NCBI GenBank assembly: GCA_021229015.1
Contig: CM037778.1
Coordinates: forward strand, 17,367,214 to 17,431,213
Reading direction: 5' to 3'
DNA from: Solen grandis
Lineage: Eukaryota > Mollusca > Bivalvia > Adapedonta > Solenidae
Length of the DNA: 64,000 bases
Both the position numbers and the translations under genes were made by a program. Under the pieces are notes generated by a model, which was not told the DNA's origin, did no database searches, and was given only the letters and a program-made list of their open reading frames with translations. Positions 58,101 through 64,000 of this stretch are shown one piece after another. The number at the start of each line of letters is the position of its first letter. The first letter of the stretch is position 1.

Positions 58101-61100
58101 TTACACAAATTGCTGGACTTGTTTTGCTACTTCTGTTTCTTGTCAAAAATATTGGATGGTAACTTTTAGGAAACCCCTAAGAAGAGTAAATATTCATGTC
58201 ATACTCTAGGTCTTGTTCTTTATTTTCCCTAGATTGTAAAAAAAATGAAATGTGAACAAAAACTACCGTAGATAAATGTCAGTGATCATAAATTATGAAT
58301 TAATGGTCATTGTAATCTTAATATAAAATATATTGAGTTGTTTAATATTGGAAAAACAAAGATGATAACTTAAAAAGAAAATTCATCATTGGATGAGGTT
58401 TTATGGGAAAATGTGAACTATTTGTAAACAAAGGGAGATAACTGGCCACAACTATTTACTTAATAGAAAGTTTCAGAGAAAGAGAAAAAAAAAACAAATG
58501 ACTTCTTTGAATCTGATGTACTTTATCTTTTTTAATCATTTAGATGTAGAATTTATGATTTCAGTTTTTTTATTGTTATTCACAACAGTCCTAGTTACAG
58601 ATTGATGTTTGATCAATAAGTTTAATTAATCATATGTCATACCAACATCTACCTACCTTTGAAGCAAGGAAATGGATCAGAATATTGAATTTGGCAAGAT
58701 TTTGAAGAATTTGAAAAAACATGCTCAATCTCAGACTTAAGCTTGATTATCATGCTTAGTTTGATCAATGAGCCATTTTCAGAATACTTTTTAAATACAT
58801 TCTCTGCTAAGTCAAATTTCAAACTCAACTGTGCATGAGAAATCCAGCTTTAGCACGATTTGTGTGCGAGAACTTTTTTGTTCAATAACACGCTCAAATA
58901 TCAAGTACAGGCTTATACTTAAAAATGAGAATAAGCCTCAGATCATACTTAAGTATTTTTTCTAGATCACAGGGCTAGGGTTTATTGAGAGAAAATGGAT
59001 TGAATAAACTACATATATAGAATTTTGCATTTTAACAGTTGCTCATTAAATTTAGCTAGGAACACTGATAATTATCAAAGGATAGCATGAGACACAATGG
59101 TATTTACTTTGGTGAATCTGTTGCAGCCACGCCCCAGGCCTCACCAGCCCTGACACCTAGTGTGTTCATGTACCAGACCCCGCAGGGAATCGTGTATGCA
59201 CCCGCCACAGGCCCGATGCAGGACAAGACCATTTTCAACCTGCAGCAACCCCAACAAGCCTTGTCAGTTCAACAAGAGTCCACAGGTAGGGTAGTGTACT
59301 GCATACAGGGTCTTCCATGATGTACAAATTTGTACATTTTGAAGCTCAGGTTGTCTAAATGAATCTTAAATATTTCCAAATGTGTCTCTTTATCTTTATA
59401 TGAAGGGACCAGTCTATACCAGCATTAAAGAAAAAAAAAATTGCATAGTACAATGATAATTTTATATGCTCCCCAAAGGGTGAGCTTATAGTTGCCACTT
59501 TGTCCTGTGACTGTCTGTCAGTCCATCTGTCTGTCAGTCAATCAATTCATCCATTACACTTTCTGTCTGGAGCATAATTCAAAAGGTATAAAATCTATTA
59601 ACTTGAAACTTCACAGGTGGATAGTTAACTTGAAACTCCACAGGTGGATAGATTTTATGGAAGAGAAGTGCAGTGCACAAAAACCGTAACTCTGCACATA
59701 CTATTTTTTGAGTTTTTTACCCTATGTTAAATTGCATACTTAATTTTTGTCTTGAGCATTACTCAAGCAATATGAGACATATAACCTTGAACCTTCATAG
59801 GTGGATAGATCTCATGGAAATTTTTTGCAATGCACAATAACTAGGATATTAGACTTGTATTTGCAATATATTGTGATTATTTTGAATTTCTAAAATACCA
59901 GTATAGGAAAATCATATCGTGATATAGTATTGTCAGCAAACATACCACAATATCTGGTCTACTGTGATATATTGACTATCTGTGTGTGGTCATAGGTTAA
60001 ATATTAAAAGCTGTATAGATTGAAATTGTCATATTATCAGCAAACATACCGAAATAACCGGTCTTTTGCCATACATTGCACAAATCCTGTAAGAAAGCGT
60101 AGTTTGAGGAGGGTAACCCGTTTCCAACGGCTTCTTGTTTAGATTGTTTAATAGTTGTATTACTTGTAATAGATTCTTATTAAACTTTGCTATGCTCAAA
60201 TGCATTTTTAGCTCACCTGAGCACTTGTGCTCAGGATGAGCATTTGTGACCGCTTTTTGTCTGTCGTGCATCGTCCGTCGTCAGCAATTGCTTGTGGACA
60301 CTCTAGAGGACACAGTTTTGGCCCAATCTTCATGAAACTTGGTCAGGATGTTTGTCTACATGATTTCTTTGATGAGTTTGAAAATGGGGTCACGTGGGGC
60401 CAAAAACTAGGTCACCAGGTCAAATTTTAGAAAAACCTTGTGAACACTCTAGAGGCCACAGTTTTAGCCCAATCTTCATTAGTTTTGTCCAGGATGTTTG
60501 TCTACATATCTTGAATGAGTTCGAAAATGGGTCACGTGGGGTCAAAAACTAGGTCACCAGGTCAAATCTTAGAAAAACCTGGTGAACACTCTAGAGGCCT
60601 CAGTTACAGCCTAACCTTAATGTAGCTTGATCAGAATGTTTGTTTACATCAAATCTCGAATGAATTCAAAACTGAGCCACACGGGGTCAAAAAGTAGGTC
60701 ACCAGCGCAAATTTTAGAAAAATCTTGTGAAACTCTAGAGGCTTTTTTGTACCAGTCTTCATTAAACGTAATAAGAATGGTGACTGCATGAATTCCCAGT
60801 TGAGTGCAAATTCAGGTAGTATCAAAATCTTGGTCACTTAGTCAAATGTTAGAAAAACACTTTAGATGCCACATTTTTTGTCATCATGCCTAACACAGCA
60901 ATCATACTCAGGTGAGCGACACAGGGCCATCTTGGCCTTCTTGTTTGAATATTTAGACGAAGTGCTTGTCTTTACTGCATTTACTTGCTTGAACATTATT
61001 GAAGTATCATCCTTGTTTATGTGAACTTTTGGCAGTAAATTGATAATCTATATATTTCAAGATAAAGTCAGAACAGACAATCTGATTTGTCCCTGTACAT

Positions 61101-61595
61101 ACAATGTATGATAATTACTCAGAATATATTTTATCCTACATTCTACAATTCATCTCATGATGACAGTATTCTGTATTTCTGGTCTAGAATTCTGTATTAC
61201 TTTTAACAATTTTTTGTGTTTATTATTAAAGTCTAAATGTGTATCAGTTACATAATTTCTGTAAAAAATGGTTAAAATGGTGTTTTTTACTCAAACCTCA
61301 AACTCATTTCATTTGCCAAACTGGCACAATACATTGATGTATATAAGTTGTAAAAAATTCTCTGAGATTCTGACAATTTAACAAATTTTGCATTTTTTTT
61401 ACATATAAATTTTTTGACCTGTTAGACACACGAATTACACGATTCCAATTATGAGTTACAGCAATAATAAACCATGTTAACAAAATGCTGTGTTCATTTT
61501 ACTTAGTACATCTATACACAGGTGGTCAACAACAAGGTAGTCAACAACAGATCATCACCATACCTGTACCTGTGTCCCTGTCCGGAACTCAACAG
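39795..61595 (+). CDS. SRF: SRF, serum response factor (MADS-box transcription factor), eight exons, last exon missing
   Basis: Nuclear MADS-box regulator that binds CArG boxes as a dimer and works with MRTF or ternary-complex factors. Exons 39795-40109, 45932-46195, 52975-53146, 53591-53728, 55084-55194, 55413-55502, 59127-59285 and 61522-61595 join in frame to 441 codons (human protein 508). Residues 1-75 contain an acidic patch (56-63); 76 onward is the MADS box (GRVKIKMEF, RRYTTFSKRKTGIMKK), completed by exon 2 with AYELSTLTGTQ, then the SAM-type region VYTFATRKLQPMITSESGKA and NPTGFEETELTY. Exons 3-8 encode a Gln/Ser/Thr/Pro-rich activation region; VYAPATGPM and IITIPVPVSL resemble the family's C-terminus. 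An in-frame TAG at 39786 fixes the ATG. The terminal exon is not visible in the window; a scaffold gap lies at 62976-63075. Confidence 0.97.
40110..40850. other. SRF: SRF intron 1, 5' part
   Basis: No exon or repeat recognised beyond AT-rich sequence. Confidence 0.4.
40851..41120 (+). repeat. tRNA-derived SINE (type B) in SRF intron 1
   Basis: Head ACCCTGGTGGCCGAGTGGTA has box A; GGTTAGATCCCTGGCA is box B-like. Body CAGTATATAAGGATAGTTGCAG, CACATGTCTGCGGTGTGATA, tail CTATCGGTGGGACGTCAAAC and an AAACAAACAA end. Copies: 45547-45834 and, inverted, 14499-14738. Confidence 0.85.
41121..43999. other. SRF: SRF intron 1, middle part
   Basis: No gene or exon supported. A 125-codon open frame at 42427-42804 has no recognisable domain and no splice context. 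Diverged phrases around 41395-41470 and 43800-43880 (GACACCA..TTGGGA..GGACTCCAG) are a local direct repeat. Confidence 0.4.
44000..44880. repeat. CTCACCTGAG element in SRF intron 1
   Basis: Left end AGCTCACCTGAGCACATGTG, right end CTCAGGTGAGCGTC..CTTGGCCCTCTTGTT. Inside, units of about 180 bp share TTGCACTCTAGCATCTTCAT, CAATCATCTTCAAACTTTA and TAGGTCAGG.GTTATGCCC. Confidence 0.8.
45547..45834 (+). repeat. tRNA-derived SINE (type B), 98 bp before SRF exon 2
   Basis: GTCCCTGGTGGCCTATTGGTTAG head, GGTTCAATCCCTGGCA box B, same body and tail as 40851-41120, ending GGGATGTTGAACCCAATAAA. It lies close to the acceptor of exon 2. Confidence 0.85.
45932..46195 (+). CDS. SRF: SRF exon 2 (second half of MADS box, SAM extension)
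   Basis: 88 codons, phase 0 at both ends; acceptor GATCCATGCAG, donor GGGAAG|GTATGA. Contains the most conserved residues (AYELSTLTGTQ, HVYTFATRKLQP). Confidence 0.97.
46196..49857. repeat. SRF: SRF intron 2, first part, with TATGCCCCTG element
   Basis: No exon seen. At 48438-48987 an element starts TTTTATGCCCCTGTCATTTG and ends CTGTGTCCTATGGACACATT, the same family as 30441-31238. The remainder is AT-rich and featureless to me. Confidence 0.5.
49858..50099 (+). mobile_element. 242-bp palindromic TTAA MITE, copy 5 (SRF intron 2)
   Basis: Sense orientation relative to copy 1. Ends TTAACCCTTTCCCCCATAGA and ATATGAGGGAAAGGGTTAA, full hairpin arms. Confidence 0.93.
50100..52974. other. SRF: SRF intron 2, last part
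   Basis: No exon recognised. GA-rich low complexity at about 51398-51436 and 51556-51574. A 27-bp word (CTACTGAAAACAAACACATTTTCT) is duplicated in tandem near 52390-52445. Confidence 0.45.
52975..53146 (+). CDS. SRF: SRF exon 3 (Ser/Gln-rich)
   Basis: 172 nt, acceptor TTGATTGCAG, donor ATCAG|GTGAGT; phase 0 in, phase 1 out. Encodes LISVDASNGSLKPVYSLSS.. and a Gln-rich stretch. Confidence 0.9.
53591..53728 (+). CDS. SRF: SRF exon 4
   Basis: 138 nt, phase 1 at both ends; acceptor CAATATTCAG, donor CCAG|GTATGT. Encodes MTTLVQQPMSGAVN and LQLPGLPPGIILQP. The minus-strand frame over it is a shadow. Confidence 0.88.
53729..55083. other. SRF: SRF intron 4
   Basis: No exon or clear repeat seen; a (GAT)n tract lies near 53896-53910. 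Confidence 0.4.
55084..55194 (+). CDS. SRF: SRF exon 5
   Basis: 111 nt, phase 1 at both ends; acceptor TTTTCTTTTCAG, donor ACCA|GTAAGT. Encodes TSFTIPVQTSNGSQASSS and PAPSQQIIT. Confidence 0.88.
55413..55502 (+). CDS. SRF: SRF exon 6
   Basis: 90 nt, phase 1 at both ends; acceptor GTTTGCCGCAG, donor GCAG|GTAGGC. Encodes SGMVQSDSGQRSS and AQQQAMNVIT. Confidence 0.85.
55564..55882. repeat. Short CTCACCTGAG element in SRF intron 6
   Basis: AGCTCACCTGAGCACATCTT to GGTGAGCAATTCAGGGCC..GGCCCTCTTGTTT, about 320 bp, with CTGAAACCGTTGGACAGAATTT inside. Same end style as 60210-60946 but a different interior. Confidence 0.75.
55883..56495. other. SRF: SRF intron 6 repeat-like frame
   Basis: A 95-codon frame across 55849-56136 begins inside the preceding repeat and includes AACAGGGTTCAAACGCACC, a repeat-like word. 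I see no domain and no splice sites, so no gene is called. Confidence 0.4.
56496..56737 (-). mobile_element. 242-bp palindromic TTAA MITE, copy 6 (SRF intron 6)
   Basis: Opposite orientation to copy 5, near-identical sequence, TTAACCCTTTCCCTCATATA to ATGAGGGAAAGGGTTAA. With copy 5 it flanks SRF exons 3-6. Confidence 0.93.
56738..59126. other. SRF: SRF intron 6, last part
   Basis: No exon or obvious repeat found. AT-rich. Confidence 0.4.
59127..59285 (+). CDS. SRF: SRF exon 7
   Basis: 159 nt, phase 1 at both ends; acceptor TCTGTTGCAG, donor CACAG|GTAGGG. Encodes TPSVFMYQTPQGIVYAPATG, similar to the MYAPTSG block of vertebrate SRF. Confidence 0.92.
59286..60209. repeat. SRF: SRF intron 7, CTGTCTGTCAG repeat
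   Basis: From about 59465 a repeat with TATGCTCCCCAAAGGGTGAG, a CTGTCTGTCAGTCCATCTG tract and two close copies of TTAACTTGAAACT.CACAGG (59600-59650). A third, diverged block follows near 59755-59820. Confidence 0.5.
60210..60946. repeat. CTCACCTGAG element in SRF intron 7
   Basis: Best preserved member: AGCTCACCTGAGCACTTGTG, GTCCGTCGTCAGCAATTGCT, three diverged units of ACACTCTAGAGG, TGTTTGTCTACAT and AAACTAGGTCACCAGGTC, then CTCAGGTGAGCGACACAGGG and TTGGCCTTCTTG. Confidence 0.8.
61522..61595 (+). CDS. SRF: SRF exon 8 (last visible)
   Basis: 74 nt, phase 1 in and phase 0 out; acceptor CTATACACAG, donor CAACAG|GTAACC. Encodes QQQIITIPVPVSLSGTQQ. At least one more exon must follow. Confidence 0.88.
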
Positions 61596-61710
61596 GTAAC
61601 CTTATATACATATTTTTTAAATCAGGTTATTTTCATGCTTAAAAATTTATTTTGAAGGGTTTGTTGGCTGCCTTAATGAAACTAGTGTTGTCTATCTATC
61701 ATTTAATTGT

Positions 61711-62887
61711 TTAAGGTAGCGACATTGGGTAATAACGGTAAAATGCATCAAAATGGGTTTTTAACGGAATAAAATACTTCACACCTTCTTCTAATGATCT
61801 GTGAAAACAAAAATCCAATATCTCACTTTAAGATATGCGATTTATGGCCCTGAATAACCAGACCCCATATAGCCGAAAAAGCAGTCCGCTATTTCGATCA
61901 CGTGACGTCGAGTAGGCGGGGCTTTCAGAGGCGCCGTGTAGGGAAATCAGTTTATACGCTAGGAAGATATTAGTTTGTCGTTTGTCAAATAACTATCAGT
62001 TACTATAGCAGCAGGTTAATGTTTATTATCACCTGAAGTAAATATGGGAAATAAAAGAAATCTTTTCAATAGTATTTAATATACTCAACATCTTAAAGTA
62101 TTTGTCCTTTTATTTGAATATCGGAATGAACTTCATTTTTTTCATTACACTTTATCAGTACAATTGTTTCCACGCGGTCTCTTAGAGACCCAAATAGTAA
62201 CAAATTAGAGGCCCGTTAGTTGTCAACATGTAGCCAGTTACACTGGGGACAGGAAGTCTATTACGTAATATACTAGGTGACAGCTTGGGCCCCGAGTCCA
62301 GTAAACTGTGTGATATATGACCAAACGGCACACGGTAATAAAAGCACACGTGCAGTACACACAGGAAACCAGTTTTCAGGGGACACTGATTAACCCGACC
62401 CAGACAAATCAAGTCATAATCTATACAGACAATATTTTTAAACACAAAGTTTTTGTATTGTGTTGTTGCAAAAGTAGTAAACAAAACTTTATATATGCCA
62501 ATACGTTTCAATAAGGTTATTTTCAGTTAAAAGTATTCCCTAGCAATGGCTTTATTTTTATAAGCTTTTATTTAGCAATTATATTTACACATACATTTAA
62601 TAAAAAAAAACACATTATAATTACTAATTTTAAGAAATCAATCTATTGTTATAGAAGTTTACAGTTTTTGTATATTGGGGTTCGTATATTGCATGTTAGC
62701 AGGATAAGAAACCGTTTATATGTAAGAAATGATGTGGTTATTTTCTTATAATCGATTATTTCTATTAATTTTGGAGATCTGTACCAGAATGAAGATACAG
62801 ACTGATGAAACAAAATTTGTCCTTTAATTTTATTTTCATAGACATTTTGATGCATTTTACCGTTATTACCCAATGTCGCTACCTTAA
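61711..62887. mobile_element. 1.18-kb TTAA-flanked TIR transposon (non-autonomous)
   Basis: TTAAGGTAGCGACATTGGGT at 61711 is the exact inverse of the right end CCCAATGTCGCTACCTTAA at 62887; the match runs about 45 bp through AATAACGGTAAAATGCATCA. TTAA at both edges fits piggyBac or Kolobok target choice. No transposase is encoded; the interior carries GATCACGTGACGTCGAG at about 61898. It lies downstream of SRF exon 8. Confidence 0.85.
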
Positions 62888-62975
62888 CCAAAACCCTAAT
62901 TATGTATCATATTGAAACAGGCATAATATCAGATAATAAAATACGGTATATGTAATTAATAAATGCAAAAAACAC

Positions 62976-63075
62976 NNNNNNNNNNNNNNNNNNNNNNNNN
63001 NNNNNNNNNNNNNNNNNNNNNNNNNNNNNNNNNNNNNNNNNNNNNNNNNNNNNNNNNNNNNNNNNNNNNNNNNNN
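62976..63075. other. Assembly gap (100 N)
   Basis: Exactly 100 N. Lies 1.4 kb after SRF exon 8, so the terminal SRF exon may be missing here or lie beyond the window. Confidence 0.99.
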
Positions 63076-63200
63076 GTAAATTATTTTAGTTTTACGTACG
63101 TAAATTTTTAGTTTTACGTACGTAAATTATTTTACTTTTATGTACGTAACTTTTAGATTTTACGTACGTAAATATGCACACACGTAAAATGATTTTTACG
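63076..63200. repeat. Palindromic TTTACGTACGTAAA repeat
   Basis: The self-complementary word TACGTACGTAA occurs four times at about 30-bp spacing right after the gap, with TTTTAGTTTTACGTACGTAA as the unit. Related ACGTAAAAT words and TTTACG words continue to about 63310. Probably the edge of a satellite that halted assembly. Confidence 0.75.
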
Positions 63201-63264
63201 GTTGGAAAAAATTCCATCTAATTAACATATTACGTGTCTATTTTACGCACGTATTCCGTCTACT

Positions 63265-63933
63265 TTACATTACAAATGTTGACAAATTTCCGTCTACTTT
63301 ACGGCTGTAAAATTTCGTACAGGAAGACATCCGCATGAGATGAACGTGGCGAAATAAAATATTTATCAAAGCATGATATGGTAAGCTTGAGCATACAGCG
63401 AGTAACGGGCACTCAACCCCGAGAAGTGTATTAACTTTTGTTTTCTCATCTAATGAGAGAAAGGTTGACAACACGTGATCTCCGAGTTTTGTTTGTAAAC
63501 TATCCGCCAACTGTTGACGGTGAATAAACAAATGTGGACAGACAGTGAGAATATGATCGGTAAGACTAGTGCCATTGAATTCAGCACCACATCTTCGACA
63601 TGAACCACCCTGCCATGACAAATAAGTAACCAGCTTGCAAACTGTTCTGCAGTATGCAAGTTGGTATGTATACCTAAAACTGTGTTGCCAGATCTCACTT
63701 ATCCCATAAATTGTATGGACAGAATGGACACGATCGAATTCTGCCGCACTGTATGTAACAGTCCAGTCATTGATCGCCTTTGAACGAACTTTAAGATTAA
63801 CGAGACGCTTCCATGTAACCTTTCTTGGAAAGTTACCATCACATATGAAATTGTTCAAATAGTTTGTTAAATCATAATCCTGAAGCAATCCCCATATATC
63901 CTTAAAGAAACCAGATATTCTAGAGCGGTTTCA
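63265..63933 (-). pseudogene. C-terminal tail of a LINE polymerase protein (fragment)
   Basis: A frame of over 207 codons, open upstream to about 63933 and stopped at 63265. It has TKVNTLLGVECP and a CCHC-like knuckle C-x2-C-x12-H-x4-C (CRRCGAEF..SLTDHILTVC) as found after the reverse transcriptase of non-LTR elements. The 5' part is cut by a stop at about 63933. No polymerase motifs are in the window, so the family is inferred from the knuckle and context. Confidence 0.55.
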
Positions 63934-64000
63934 CTTACTATATGTTAATCGAAAGAGAAATATATGCTTAACTGCTTTATTGCACAGCATACGACACAGT

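Noticed and set aside
63076..63200. Telomere or centromere repeat
   Set aside because: TTTACGTACGTAAA words are few and irregular and do not match the TTAGGG telomere repeat.

Overview
This is a eukaryotic, AT-rich window with sparse genes, large introns and dense non-coding repeats. The proteins are clearly animal. The repeat types (tRNA-derived SINEs, elements bounded by CTCACCTGAG / CTCAGGTGAG, GACGGACGGACAG-type tails, abundant short TIR elements) suggest a bivalve mollusc, perhaps a heterodont. The species call is inference. Two 100-N scaffold gaps (12876-12975 and 62976-63075) interrupt the sequence.

Three conserved genes can be read from exon/intron structure. (1) ZFPL1, minus strand, 22114 down to 13110: four coding exons with consistent splice phases; the C-terminal membrane-anchor exon(s) are not visible and may lie in or beyond the first gap. 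(2) LYSET/TMEM251, plus strand, 28058-28507: a complete single-exon coding region, with a possible 5' UTR exon at 27116-27160. (3) Serum response factor SRF, plus strand, 39795 to at least 61595: eight coding exons giving 441 codons, with the MADS box split by a 5.8-kb intron; the last exon is missing, and a scaffold gap lies downstream. ZFPL1 and LYSET are divergent and both families act in the Golgi; SRF is an unrelated transcription factor. CArG boxes upstream of SRF suggest autoregulation, and paired ETS sites lie upstream of ZFPL1.

Between ZFPL1 and LYSET lies a minus-strand PHD-finger ORF (23991-23662) of uncertain gene identity. Downstream of it a possible exon has been split by a MULE-like TIR element with a 10-bp target duplication.

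The rest is mobile DNA. Region by region: 1-8.2 kb, tandem repeats, a SINE and a multiply broken transposase-like gene with an internal deletion; 8.2-13 kb, a SINE and a 168-bp tandem duplication; 13-22 kb, ZFPL1 with introns carrying a SINE, a 242-bp MITE, a reverse transcriptase relic, a 1.35-kb TIR element and a 200-bp-arm inverted repeat; 22-39 kb, small genes plus a 161-bp tandem array, MITEs and nested repeats; 39-62 kb, SRF with repeats in every large intron; 61.7-64 kb, a 1.18-kb TTAA-flanked TIR element, a gap, palindromic repeats and a LINE tail.

The most notable item is a family of six intact copies of a 242-bp, TTAA-flanked element with a central near-perfect 67-nt hairpin. One copy is bracketed by a 68-bp direct duplication, and two oppositely oriented copies flank SRF exons 3-6.
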